From the NCBI GenBank assembly GCA_022836615.1, contig MU405432.1, forward strand, positions 1 to 36,836: DNA of 36,836 nucleotides. The letters are read 5' to 3'. The notes beneath the pieces were generated by a model, which saw only the letters and a program-made list of their open reading frames with translations, made no database searches and was not told the origin of the DNA. Position numbers and translations under genes: made by a program. Shown here in pieces: positions 14,190 through 26,215 of the stretch (position 1 is the stretch's first letter; every line of letters begins with the position of its first letter). The DNA is from Annulohypoxylon bovei var. microspora (taxonomy: Eukaryota > Ascomycota > Sordariomycetes > Xylariales > Hypoxylaceae).

Positions 14190-14420
14190 TGACTTAATTA
14201 TTAAGAACGGATGTTTAAAAAGCTCGACGAATATACGTGTAAAGCCGTTTTAAATTTTATCCCGTTAACTTGTATCGCCGGTTTTATTTTATGGTTTACC
14301 TGGCAGCTTTTTTATAAGCAAAAATGTAACGTTAATTTACGCATGACGGTGCTTGGAAATATTATATTCGAAAGTTTAAAGAGCGGATATTGTTATATTT
14401 TTAAAAAACTTTAATGTAAC
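14190..14420 (+). other. Island of higher GC with a 67-codon open frame, possible coding relic
   Basis: Composition here is richer in CG and GC steps than the surroundings. The frame from 14,211 to 14,414 reads without the Asn/Ile/Lys bias of most AT-block frames and contains Trp, Cys, Asp, Arg and Gly, for example a hydrophobic PLTCIAGFILWFTWQ stretch near its middle. It may be a fragment of a transposon or gene that escaped full RIP. I do not recognise the product and do not call it a gene. Confidence 0.3.
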
Positions 14421-15359
14421 GTATTTATGTCGAATTAAGTAAATATGCCGTAAGTAATTCGGATAAGTTAATAAAAGGTCGATTTATATGGGGAATTTTA
14501 AGTAATTACGTTATATTATTATTAAATCGAATCCGTATATAATAATTAACGTATTTTATTAACGCGTTTAATTTAATATAAAAAAAATGTTTTATTTTAT
14601 AAATAACATTTTTAAGTTTACGCGTAAAAGCGTATACCGCTTTATTATTAATTTAACTTTATAAAGTATAAATTTTTATTAAAAGTTATTTTTTATAAAA
14701 TATATTATTTATTTTTTATTTAATAATAAGTTATAATTAATTTAAAAAAAAAATATCGGTGATAATACATATTATTATACATTTTTAAACTTTATGTTTA
14801 TAACAAAAATATCGTTAATATTTATTATAACTATTAATTCGAATAATAAAAAAGTTATAAATGTTATAAAAAAAAAAAAAATTACATTTTATTAAATTTA
14901 ATTTGGTAAAAATTAAATAAATGCTTATATTATTATTAAAAAAAAAGGATGTTATGTTTAAAATTAATTAAATCGAAACGTGTATAATTTTTATATTAAT
15001 TAATTATTTTTAATAAAATTATTTATATAACAATTTAATAATGGTAAAAAAAAGTGCGTTATGAGGTACGTAATATTTATTTTTAATTAATTTACCTTAA
15101 AATGAAAATGTTTTATATATAACATTTAATTTATTAATATAACGTTTTTTTAATTTCGTTATAAATTATTTCGAATTTTTTTTAAATTATTATTATAATT
15201 GCGAAATATTTAATTATTTTATAATGAAATTTAAAAATTATTTAAACTTTATTATTTAACTTTTATTATCGATTTATGTTTTAGATATTAATGATGTAAT
15301 ATAATTAATCGTTTTAATTATTTAGATTTATTACTTTAATTATTTAAAGGATTTTTTTT

Positions 15360-16210
15360 TATTATTATTTTTCCGCGCGGTAAATAACGGCGGTGTTAAT
15401 TATAATGTGGTGTATATTACTTGTTGTATTTTGGTTAAAAACGTGTGGCTTCGTGACGAATACGACGATATGTTAAATTTATATTTGGTTAAATTTTCTT
15501 CGAAAACGGTGTTTATTATTTTTTATTTTATTAACGGCATTTTTCGAAGGAAAGAATATTATTTCTTTATTCTAAGATTTTTAAAAAATTAATATTCTTT
15601 AATTTTTTAATATATTTTATTAAATTATATTATTATATTTTTTATTAATCGTATATATAATAAACGAATATTTTATTACGTTTAATTTTTTTTATTAGGT
15701 TTTTTTTTATGGGAATTTATTAATTATATGACGTGATTTCGAAATACGCTTCGTTTTAACATAAAAAAAGCCGGTTTTAAAGAAGGTACTTCGTGATATT
15801 ATTATTATTTACGATGAATATTATCGGGTTATTTAATTGTATTACGGCATTTAATATGCGTATGTTATTTTCGTTTTTATTATTTTATGGTTTATTATGA
15901 ATAATATGTTCCGGTATGTATAAGGTGGAAAGGATGAAAATTTACGGTTAATAAATGATATAAGTAATGGAATGTTTCTTCGTTTTAACATTTACCATAT
16001 AATCGACAAATTAAAGCTTATTATATTTTTAAAATTTATTAATAAAAAGTATAAGATTATATTCCATTTTTTATATTCGCGGTTTCGTTATACCTTCGAG
16101 TAAAAAACATAATTCCATAACCGTAAATGTTAAAATATTTATAACGTTTTTCGTAAATATATATTTATTACGTTTATTTGGTTTATATTTTAAAAATGCA
16201 CATTCCGATT
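15360..16210 (+). other. Second higher-GC island, possible decayed coding sequence
   Basis: Between 15,370 and 16,210 CG-containing words are frequent (TTCCGCGCGG, GACGAATACGACGA, AAAGCCGG, TTCGCGG). One 61-codon frame at 15,407-15,592 includes a WLRDEYDDML run and ends in a basic stretch. Stops interrupt every longer frame. Together with the island 1 kb upstream this may be the remains of one mutated element, but no domain can be named. Confidence 0.3.
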
Positions 16211-18934
16211 TTTTTTAATTAAGCGGGATAACTTTTAAATTCGTATACGTAAATTAAATACACTTAAGTTTTTTTTTAACATTATTTTTAAAATTATTAA
16301 GTCGATATTTAAAATTTATGAATTAACGCCACCTTTTAACCATATAAAAAAACGTTTTTAAAATAAAGTTAATAAAAATTATCGTTAAATTTATTTAATT
16401 AAAAAAAAAAAATGGTATACCTTATTAATAAAGAAAAAGGTTTTAAAAAGTATTATAATGAAAGTAATATCGATATTAATAAAGAAAGTTTTCGGTTTTA
16501 AAAGCTTTTACGGATTTTTAACTTAGATAAGTTCGTGTCGTTAACGTTATTTTTTTTTAATTTTAACTTTAATAATAATAATATAAATAATAAATATTTA
16601 AGTAATAAATTTATAACGAAACTTTTTAATATTTATTATATTACTTTTAAAAAGTTATGATTTTTTAATATTTAATATTAATGTTAATATTAATATGTAA
16701 TTTAATGAAATGTTTATTAATTTAAATATTATTAATTATAAATGTTATAAGTTTAATAAATTTAAATAAAGAAAAATATTAATATAAATAAATAATTATT
16801 TATTTAATTAATTAACATGTTCGTTATTTATTTATTTAATCGTTTATTTATAATTAAGATTTTTTTTTAATATAAGTTAATAATATTTAAAGTTATTATA
16901 TAATTAAATTAATGTATTAATAATTATTTAAATAATTTATTAATATATTATATTAAATTATACGTAACATTATCTTTTATTTATTTATATAAATAATTAA
17001 TAAATGTTATAACGGGTAATATATGTTAATTATATAATGTAAGGGATATTTTTGTGTATAATTTTATATAATAACATTAATATATAAAACATTTAATTTA
17101 ATTTCATTTTATTTACGTTTTAATTAATATTAAGTTATTAAAGGATAATATTAATGTAATATTTATTTTATATATATATTATAAATTGTTTAATAATTTT
17201 CTTTATTATTAATTATTATTAATATATTTACCTTTTATTATTAATTAAATATTTTTTATTATGTTATTTATAAATAATTTATACCTAAGTTTAAAAATTT
17301 GGGAAATTATAGTTTGTTGAGTAAAAAAAAAAGGTAAAAAAATATTTTAAAAAAAAGAAAAAAAAAAAAAATGAAAAAGAAGAAAAAACTTTATTATTAT
17401 TTATTTTCGGTAATTTTAATAAAATTAATTTAAGTATATAAAAATCTTAAAAGTTATTCGATATTTTTAATTATAATAATGGGTTTTAATTAAATTATTT
17501 TTAATTATAACGTTTCTTTAAAAAAATAATAAATATTAAAATAATAACCTTATGTTAACGAAATATTTTCTGTGAAATTTAAAGCACGTTTATTATAGAA
17601 AGTTAATTAAACGTCCGATATTTATCGAAAAGGGAAAAAGATATTAAGGCTTAAAATATTAAAACTTAAATAATATTTAAAGGTAATACTTTACTTTTAT
17701 TATTACGGTCAAGTTTTTATTAAGTAAAACCAATGTTACCCAACGAATATTATTATTATATGAGCTTAAACCCCATTATTTTATTAAATATATATACCTA
17801 TGTATGTGTCCCACCCTTTTATTATCGATATAATTTTTAAGCATGAATTTTTTTTTAATCGATATTATTATAAAAACCTTGCATTTTGGTGGTTTGGCTT
17901 AAAAAGTAACGTTATTAATTAAAAAAACAAAGAAATAAAAACTTGGATTTTTAAAAATTTAATTAAAATGGTAAATTTTATCGTTAAACGTTTACCATTA
18001 ATAAATAATATATTAATAACGTTCGACTTGTTTTAAGTATATAATATAATTTTAAACGAAAATAAGTGTAAAAAAATAAGAAATATTAAGGTAAATGTTA
18101 ATATGTAATTAATGAATTTCGACGTCGTAACGTTTTACCATTTAAAAATTAAAGTTTTATATATTATAAAATAAACATTATATAATTAAAAGTTTAATTA
18201 AATGTTACAAAGATTGGATTATTTAAGTAATAATAATGAAATTAAATTAAAAATAAGGTTATTATTTTATAATTTTAATAATTCGGACTTGAAATTATTT
18301 AAGTTTATAAAGTGTAATGGTAATAACGTGGAATTTTATCGTTTCGTATTTTAAGTTATGGTTTTTTTATAAGTTTCAAAGGTTTTATTTATAAAAGTTT
18401 ATGATGATTTATTATTATTTTCTTTTTTCATTTTTAATATTTTTATTAATTAAAGATATTTATTTTATTATTAAACGATTTATTAATTAAAATTAATAAT
18501 TTAAATATTATTTATTAATATTAATAAATTTAATTATTTCCCCCCATGCCTTTTAATGTATAATTTTTTTTTAATGTAAAGTTATTAATTTTCTTTTATT
18601 ATTAATTAATAAACGTTGTTATAAAAAATTAATATTAACATACCATTAAATTTTTCATTAAAATAATTAAAACGTTAATAAAAAGGTTCTTAAATTCCTT
18701 TAACGTTTAAAACTTTTACATATTACGTATATTACGATTATTAATCGAGTACTTAAATATAGATCTTTTTAAAATAAAATATATAATGGTTATTAATTAT
18801 GGATTAATGAACGTTATTAATAAACTTTATTTTTAACGACGAATTATTTTAATAAAACAGCGTTAATAAAAGTGTAAAACGTGTAATATGGTAATATTAC
18901 ATTATAATCGCATTATAACCATAATATCGTTATA

Positions 18935-19029
18935 TTATATTTATATTATTATTACATTATTACCATATTATTACCATACCGTTATTATATCGTGTTTAAA
19001 TTATATTTATATTATTATTACATTATTAC
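18935..19029 (+). repeat. Pair of perfect 29-bp direct repeats 66 bp apart
   Basis: The 29-bp sequence at 18,935-18,963 (beginning TTATATTTATATTATTATTA) recurs exactly at 19,001-19,029. It sits in a stretch rich in ATTACC and ATTATTAC triplet-like words (18,890-19,045), so it is probably a decayed short tandem array. Confidence 0.7.
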
Positions 19030-22000
19030 GGCATTATTAAAATAGTGTTAAATTATTATTAACGCGGTTTTATTAATTTATTAACTTATTTAAATATAAT
19101 AATTTTTTAATATATTATTATTAATTAAGAATGGGGATTTATATTTTATGGGACGGATTTAAATTAATTAATAAGTTTTAGGTTTATTTCGGAGATATAA
19201 TTTACGTTTAATAAAATGTTAAGTAATAAACAAATTTAAGATAATAAGTTTTTATTTAAGTTACTTTAAATTTTTTAAATATTAATTTTTAATATATAAA
19301 ATATAAGTAATACACGATTATTATTTTTTTTTTAACGCTTATAACGTGTGTAATAAACATTTGGTTAACCTTGGAATTAAAAAAAAACGTAACTTATATA
19401 CCCGTTAACGATATGTTTATATGTTAAGAATTTTTATTTAAAAAAACAAATAAATAATTTATAAATATTTATAAGTTATTTAAAACATTATTTATTAATA
19501 ATATGTCGGTAATTCTTTCGTTTAATATCGAAGAAACATCGTTTATAAATTCGGTTTATTTTTTAATACCGTTAAAAAAAGGCATTTAAAATAACATAAC
19601 TTTTATTTTAATAAATATAATAAATATTATTATTAATAAAATTAATTAACGGTTTAAAAATATATTTTATAACATGTATTTAATATTATTAATAATATAT
19701 TATCGTGGTAATGGATTATTAAATTAAAAAACGACGAAGTTAATAATAATATTTTCTTTATTTAATAATTTTTCGTTAATTATTTAAATAACCATTATAT
19801 TATTATATATTAAACCTTTAATTTTTTAAGTATATCGTTTATTATTCTTTTATTATTTTTTATATTTTTTTTATAATTAGTTGTATGGGGATTATATACA
19901 TAAGGTTAAATTAATATTTAAATTATTTATAAGAAAAACGGGAAAAGTTTTATTATAAGATTAAGATATATTTGTATATTTTTATAAGTAAATTAACTTA
20001 ATAAAGGGATTTTTAATTATGTTATTAATTTTTATAAATATAACACATTTTTTAATTTAATTATTATATAAAAGGTTTAAATTTAAAAAAAAATTAATAA
20101 TAAAAAGTATGGAATTATAATATTAATAATATTTATATTATGTAGGTAAATATTTAATAATAAAATAATCATTAATATATTATTTAATATTAAAATAAAA
20201 TACGCGTTTCTTATTTTTTTTTTTTTTATTCTTTTTTAAGTAAATTTATTACTTTTCATTTTTTTCCTTTATAAGTTTTTATATATATTTATTTATTTAA
20301 GTAAGTTACATGTATACATTACTTATTAAACGTTTAACGTTTTGTGTTTAACTTTGTTTATATTATATAATAAATAATTAAAACCTTAATAAATTCATTA
20401 TATAATTATTATATAAAATAATGTTTTTAATTCTTTAATTTAATTTTTATTAAATGATAATTAAATATTATATTTTAAAGAAGTATTCTTTTAATTATGC
20501 TAATAATTAATAATTATAACGGGTGTAAACTTGCCCCTTGTTACATTTAAACGTAATAAGGTGTAATTAAATAATTTAATTAATTTTGCATTTACGTCAC
20601 GTATATTTAAACCATGCTTTTTTTATAATTAATTATTAATGTTTTAATTATAATTATTATATATAAAAGAATCGTTTTATTAAAAATACATAATAATTAT
20701 AACATATACCATTAATAAATAAATAAATAATATTTATATAAATTATAAATAAAATATTATATTTATATTTAATAATATATTACCGAACGAGTTTAATTAA
20801 CTTTCGAATAATCCCTTTTTTTTCCTTTTTTTAAATAACATACGAATAATATTAAATATTTATTTTTTTATTAAAAATAAATTAAATAATATTTATAATT
20901 TTTTAATATACGATTATTAATAATAAATATTAATATATTTGAAATGTAATATTTAAATATTTAAATAATTTTATTTTTTTATTATTCGCTTTTTCACCAT
21001 TTATTTTAAACCTTCCAAATCCCTTTTATTTATTAAATTAATAATATTTAAAGATTTTATTATATTAACCTTTAAAACGTACTTAAAACAATTAAACCAA
21101 CGGTAAATTAACTTAATTTAAAATATTTTTTATTAAAAACGAAATATCGATATTATTATATAAAACGGTAAACCTAATAATTTTGTTGGTAATAAGCTTA
21201 ATTTTAATTAAGATTAAGTAAAAATCTTTAATTAAAATTTAACGAAAAAAAAATATTTCCCCGTACGATTTATAACGTTTTTTAATTCTTTAATTAATAA
21301 TAATTATAATTAATTAAAAGTAACGAATAATATTAATATGTTTAATTATATTACTTAAGTTTTAATAAAAATTAAAAAAACACTTATTAATAAAACCATT
21401 ATTTCGATGGTTTAAAATTTAAATGTATATTTAATTAATTTTATTAAATATTAATTTAATAAAATTAATTAATTATAATTATAATTTAAAACTAAATGGT
21501 GTATTTTTTTTAATAACCAAATTTACCATTAAAAGTGCCGTTATTAAAAATTAAAACTTATATAATTTTAATCGCTTACTTTTAATTATAAAGGTAAATT
21601 TTAATCATTTTTTTAAATTTTAATTATATTAATTATAAATTTTAATAAATATTAATTGCTTATATTATAATCGTTAATATTATTTTACTTTTAAAATATG
21701 TTTATAAAAGTTATAAAATAAACCAAAGCTCCTTTCGGAATTACATTATTTTATTTAATTATTTTAATAATGTTTATATTAAATGCCATTATAATAATGG
21801 TGGATGTTAATACTTATATCGGTTAAATATATGTTCATTTATAAACGTTTAATTAATATATAATTTTTTTAATTATAATAAATATAATTAAACGTATTTA
21901 AATGGTGGGTATATTTAAATCGATCCTTGCTTCGACTTTATTAATTATTATGTCGAAAAGGTTTTAATTAATTATAAGCATTATTTTTAAAGAAATTAAA

Positions 22001-22320
22001 AATTTTAAAACTTAATTATTAATAATAATAAAAAAAATTAAAACATTTAAACATTAAAAGTTAATTATAATTTTTTAAAATAATAATTAAATATATTTAT
22101 TAATTAATTTATACTTATAATATAAAGTAAAAATTACCGTGATTTTTATATTTAATTATAAAAGTTATAAATTTTTTTATCGATTAAATTTATAATTAAT
22201 CATTAAATAATTATAAAATTAATTTAAACTCGATTTTAAATTATATTTAAAACGGTTTAAAATTAAACTTTTAAGTGGAATAGTTTAACTTATTTAAGTC
22301 AATTAATTAAAGGTGGTTTT

Positions 22321-22410
22321 AACAGGCTATTTTTTCGGATTTAAGCCCCTCGGAACGCCTTTGGAGGTGGTCCGAGCTAATCGACGAGGTGGTTTCAGCA
22401 GAATGCCCGC
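22321..22410. other. Sharp boundary from RIP-like DNA to GC-normal DNA
   Basis: Left of about 22,320 the sequence is almost only A and T. Immediately to the right it reads AAGCCCCTCGGAACGCC and contains a small inverted pair, CTCGGA and TCCGAG, about 16 nt apart. The step lies within some tens of bases, as expected at the end of a mutated repeat. Confidence 0.8.
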
Positions 22411-22753
22411 TGCCTGGGTATGTAGGTACATAGGCAGGTATCTAGGTAGGTATACATGTACCTACCACACTACATACATATGTAGGTAGGGCACGAGAGT
22501 ACCTACATAGTACCTAGGCATGTGCCCAGGGCTACCTACTTTTCTACTCCTACCTACTTACCTACTTACCTCCACACCTAACCTACCATCCATCACCATA
22601 CCTACTACATGCAGGCAACTTCACTTCTACCAATATTATTCAAGCCCCAAATCTACCATACCTAGGTAAGCACATACATAATATACCTATCTACTAGGTA
22701 GGTAAGGTTCCTATTTAACATATTCTAGTTACCTAGATTAAATAATTTTGAAC
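22411..22753. repeat. TACC/GGTA tetranucleotide-rich spacer, 5' region of gene A
   Basis: Many short runs of GTAGGTA, ACCTACC and CCTAGGTA are mixed in both orientations (22,415-22,510, 22,525-22,620, 22,660-22,710). Such quasi-palindromic tracts are common between genes in several Sordariomycetes. The region must also hold the promoter of gene A. I see no clear TATA box at a typical distance; the leader just before the ATG is AT-rich (ATTAAATAATTTTGAAC). Confidence 0.65.
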
Positions 22754-24820
22754 ATGATGGCGTCGCGTGCTTGGGAAACCCAACAAGCACAGATCGATCA
22801 ATTTCTCGATCGTATCGAAACCCGCAACGCGTCGGCCGCATGTATCTATGGCCCTCATGCTACTGGGAAGAGCACTTCGATGGTGGCGCATATCCTTGAG
22901 GTGGTGCGAGCTAAAATTCCCGATACGTCTGTAGTATATTTGCTACCAACGTCCTTAGAAGCCGATCTTCTAACCGAGTATCTTGTCACTGATGACAAGT
23001 TCGGTATCTCTCGCTACATAGTTGGCAAAAACCCTCAACATGTCTTGCTGCCTGCCGGGTCTCTATGCATCACGTCCTACGATGATATGCTAGGCGAATT
23101 TCGGAAGAGAGACCTACGATTCCCATTCAGCCAAAGAACTGTGGTACTACTGGATCTAGAAGGAAACCCAACTACGGGCGGTGAATTACTCTTTGGCCGC
23201 CTCTCGGAGTGGGCCCGCCTATGCCACGAAAAAGAAAGACCAGCCAGCGCTATCGTCACCATCTCTCCCTTCCGTTCTGCCAGAACCGAAGATGCCCTCC
23301 TTCGCGTTGTCCGTCGCCATCCTAAAGTGATCACTATCACTGCCGAAACACCCGCCGTCCCTGTCAACCAGATAGGCAAAGCGTGGCTGCCTCGGGTCGC
23401 AGAGTTGGTGAAAGTAGCCGACAGCCTCGACACCCATGATGGAAGGGTCTTGCTCGCAGCCGACGTGAAGGGAGAAGACTTCGGCGGCATAGACTTTGAT
23501 CCGATAGACGTCTTCTCCATACAAAATAACCGTGCTATCGTCCACAGCTTGAATCATGGCCGTATATATCTGCTAAATCATGATATAGGCTTCTCGCTCA
23601 GTCTGTTCAATATGCGGGATGTCGCAACCGACGGGTTAGTTACGGAGCCTTTCTTCGATCCTGGGACGAGTCATATAATACTTGGCCGCAGGAAATTGAC
23701 GAAGACGGAAATACTCAGGCAGCAGTCGTGGCTTCTCAAGTCTACTCTACCTCTGGGAGAAACCGTCTTCCACACCACGGACGGCCCAGGTGATTTTGCT
23801 AGTCGGAAACCCGGCTTAGACCCCCCCGGCAAGGCATATGGCGGTGATCTCATGTGGATGGCTCTCAGCCTGGTGCACGAATGGCCATCGACGATGTCGT
23901 CTCACTTGCCCGTGAGGCACCCCCCTGACAACTTAGCTATGAGAGAAGCCATGCGACGTATCTTAGTAGTCGGTTGCATCGAAGTACCAGACGCACAAAG
24001 TATAGGCAAGACGACTACTAGAGGTTCTCAGATGCTCGCTCTAAGGCGGCAAGTCGGAGATACAGTAGGACTCGATTTTCACGCCGCCCACCTGTTAGCG
24101 TGTATACCCGTATATGGTTCGGAAATGAGCACCAGCGTAAAACGCGTTATCATTCGACTTGCATCTCTCTTGATCTATGGTATCGGTACTATATGTTCTA
24201 AGAAGAAGTCAGCCGAGTCCCCATATCTAGACGAGATCAGGCAACAATGCCGAGGTGTCGGAGCAAGACTTGCCCACAAAGGCGCTGCGTGGATCGCTCT
24301 CGGCTTGTTTCAGGCGCAGATCTGGCGGGGAACCCTACAAACCAACGCCGCCTTCAACCAGACGGACTGGCTTCAAATCAACATCTTCCCCATGAGACTA
24401 GCGTTCAGACTTGTACGGCGTCTCGAAGATCTATTTGACATAAGCACTACGGATGAGATCAAAGACACCGAGCTCACGAATGATGAGGTTCGTTTCATCG
24501 AAATTCGGCTTATGTGGGCCTATCTCCATAGGATCGCCGTCTTCCCAGATGCAGTCGAAGAGCCTCCGATCGATATGGTGTCTCACGTAGAACTCTCCCT
24601 CGGAGAGACGGAAATCTTGGATTTCGAATACGTCCGCCGAGCTGAAGAGAACCAAGGGGGCGGATGCTTCGCTATCTATCCTGAGATATCTCGCCGCGGC
24701 TCAGACTACATTATCGACAACCTGACCACCTTTCCTAAAAACCTCATCACAGAAGTCGAGAAGGATACAGGCATGAGCATAGAAGTAGCTACAGCCATTT
24801 TGTACCCGATACAACGTTGA
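22754..24820 (+). CDS. Gene A: diverged DEAH-type helicase-like P-loop protein, 688 aa
   Basis: The frame is uninterrupted and shows helicase order. An N-terminal P-loop GPHATGKST lies at residues 33-41, a motif Ia-like VVYLLPT around 60-66, ITSYDDML near 106-113, and a Walker B-like VVLLDLEG at 130-137 where canonical DEAH/DEAD is replaced by DLEG. A motif III-like TIS follows near 169-171. A weak RecA2 follows, with RQQSWLLKSTLPLG near 322-335 where the arginine-rich motif VI would be. Then comes the winged-helix/HA2-like pattern HPPDNLAMREAMRRILVVG (near 390-407) and TRGSQML. This fits a DEAH (HrpA/Prp-like) relative with degraded catalytic motifs, so helicase activity is uncertain. The open frame extends to a TTG at 22,748; ATG at 22,754 or the adjacent ATG at 22,757 is the likely start. 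Nucleic-acid or NTP binding is inferred; the pathway is unknown. It is transcribed opposite to genes B-E. Confidence 0.8.
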   Translation: MMASRAWETQQAQIDQFLDRIETRNASAACIYGPHATGKSTSMVAHILEVVRAKIPDTSVVYLLPTSLEADLLTEYLVTDDKFGISRYIVGKNPQHVLLPAGSLCITSYDDMLGEFRKRDLRFPFSQRTVVLLDLEGNPTTGGELLFGRLSEWARLCHEKERPASAIVTISPFRSARTEDALLRVVRRHPKVITITAETPAVPVNQIGKAWLPRVAELVKVADSLDTHDGRVLLAADVKGEDFGGIDFDPIDVFSIQNNRAIVHSLNHGRIYLLNHDIGFSLSLFNMRDVATDGLVTEPFFDPGTSHIILGRRKLTKTEILRQQSWLLKSTLPLGETVFHTTDGPGDFASRKPGLDPPGKAYGGDLMWMALSLVHEWPSTMSSHLPVRHPPDNLAMREAMRRILVVGCIEVPDAQSIGKTTTRGSQMLALRRQVGDTVGLDFHAAHLLACIPVYGSEMSTSVKRVIIRLASLLIYGIGTICSKKKSAESPYLDEIRQQCRGVGARLAHKGAAWIALGLFQAQIWRGTLQTNAAFNQTDWLQINIFPMRLAFRLVRRLEDLFDISTTDEIKDTELTNDEVRFIEIRLMWAYLHRIAVFPDAVEEPPIDMVSHVELSLGETEILDFEYVRRAEENQGGGCFAIYPEISRRGSDYIIDNLTTFPKNLITEVEKDTGMSIEVATAILYPIQR

Positions 24821-25645
24821 TTTGAGAGGTGGGCGTGCTGTGTTTGGCTGAATATATAGGGGAAGAAGAGGGCGAGCGAAGGCCGGAATGGAGAGATCTT
24901 TTACTCTAGCCTGTCACGTCCATAGTACTTAAAATAACCACCTACCTCCGTGTTTCAAATTCCAGTGTTTTTAGTCCATTAGCACCTTCACCTTATTATG
25001 TGAGTGCGAGTTTGTATCAATTGGCCACTTGTTGATGATGCCACCACCCCGATCCACCCTACCAGGCAGCCAGGTAAAGAAAACCCATTTACACACAGTG
25101 GCACACTATAAATTATAGGTCGTGTAGCGCTAAAGCCCACTGTAGTAACGATCCACGGATACGCTACAGCTAATACCTAATACCGAACACCCACTACCTA
25201 CTAGGTATGTAGGTACCTACGTTATCCAAACCCTGCCCAGGTGGGCATTCCTTTTTAAGAGTACATAGCGCGGTACACTCAACCAGTTTTCTACTTGAAT
25301 AAATTATCACAGAAATTTATTTAAATTATATACCTTTGATATTACGTAGTTATAAATCAGAGGAATTAATAGAGATAAGTTTCATTTATTTTTGATGTTT
25401 AATCGTTGAAATATAGCATGAATACCTAGGTATTAAGCAGGTAAGGTTAAAATATTTGCCCGTCACCCCGTTTTATTACTTTACGATTCGGCAGCGTAAT
25501 TAACATTCGAGACGATTAGGCAACACTTACATCATTCGATACCTTAAATTAAAGGCTTTCGATTTAAATAAGTTAATATATAATAACCTACGTATTGACA
25601 ATTAAGGTTGTGAAATCATTCGAATTTTTATAATATTAAGCTTGG
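24821..25645. other. Intergenic stretch between gene A and the inverted-repeat element
   Basis: Contains the 3' flank of gene A and short TACC/GGTA runs near 25,195-25,220. After about 25,290 the DNA becomes moderately AT-rich, without reaching the extreme of the left block. No open frame, RNA gene or clear repeat was found in it. Confidence 0.6.
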
Positions 25646-25734
25646 TTTTTTAAAAGAGATTTGCATTCAATAGTATTCCCGCTGGAACGGAGCCGGCTTC
25701 TTTGATTGGTTGAAATCCTTATCGATAAGCATAG
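25646..25734 (+). repeat. Left terminal inverted repeat of the 675-bp element
   Basis: Pairs with 26,216-26,320 on the opposite strand. Shared blocks are TTTTTTAAAAGAGATTTGC, ATTCAATAGTA, TGATTGGTTGAA and CCTTATCGATAAGC. Confidence 0.8.
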
Positions 25735-25757
25735 ACCATGTGTAAAGGTACCTTGAT

Positions 25758-25779
25758 ACGCATACAAATTTGTATGCGT
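25758..25779. repeat. Perfect 22-bp palindrome
   Basis: The half-site ACGCATACAAA is followed directly by its reverse complement. It lies just inside the left arm of the 675-bp element and could form a cruciform or be a dimeric protein-binding site. Confidence 0.85.
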
Positions 25780-26215
25780 TTTGTTGTACCAGGCTCCGTG
25801 GACCCAGATCTTATGATATCCCATGTTTACACCTGAATAACTTTCCCAGTAACGCGTGCAATCAAAGATAATTACATCCAAGTGAGAGCTACTCTTAAGC
25901 TGAATTGATTGAATCAGGTTGCATTACGTACACACAATTATTGTCTTAGTTATACCATGGATTGTAAATGGTATGTTGGGACCGGAGCGCTTCGGGGGTA
26001 TCACGTGCGACCGGTCCGGAGCAACAACATCGGGAGCCGGGATTCAACAGCTTATTGACAACGATCTACTCGGTGAAATCTATTGAAATCTGGGTCATTA
26101 GAATTGCTGAATCGAGGGCTTTTAAAATATTAAAATATAATAAGATGCATGCCGTAAAGGGAAAGTTATTCGAGTTGAAGCTGTGAGACCACCTTGTATC
26201 GTCTTTTGGTGGTTG

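Larger units (their letters stand above)
1..22320. other. AT-rich, RIP-like degenerated block without intact genes
   Basis: The whole stretch is dominated by A and T with TA, TTAA, ATTA and TATA everywhere, and only scattered C and G. Stop codons saturate all six frames; the longest open frames are about 60-110 codons and are low-complexity Ile/Lys/Asn/Tyr translations typical of AT-rich noise. Where a mutated repeat can be compared with a GC-normal copy in the same window, or with a second mutated copy, the differences are mostly C to T and G to A transitions on both strands, as expected of RIP, the premeiotic mutation of duplicated DNA in ascomycetes. The right edge near 22,320 is sharp. 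Such blocks in fungi are usually heterochromatic transposon graveyards, subtelomeres or centromere cores. Apart from the separately listed repeats I see nothing coding in it. Confidence 0.9.

Noticed and set aside
1..22320. AT-rich block as mitochondrial or plasmid DNA
   Set aside because: No mitochondrial genes, tRNAs or rRNA fragments are readable, and its repeats match GC-normal nuclear copies with RIP-type changes.
23077..23557. Two overlapping minus-strand frames opposite gene A
   Set aside because: Shadows of the helicase-like gene; they conflict with its clear motif order.
25636..26186. Open frames of 81 and 72 codons within the inverted-repeat element
   Set aside because: Too short, partly inside the terminal repeats, and at least one uses a non-ATG start; no transposase motif.
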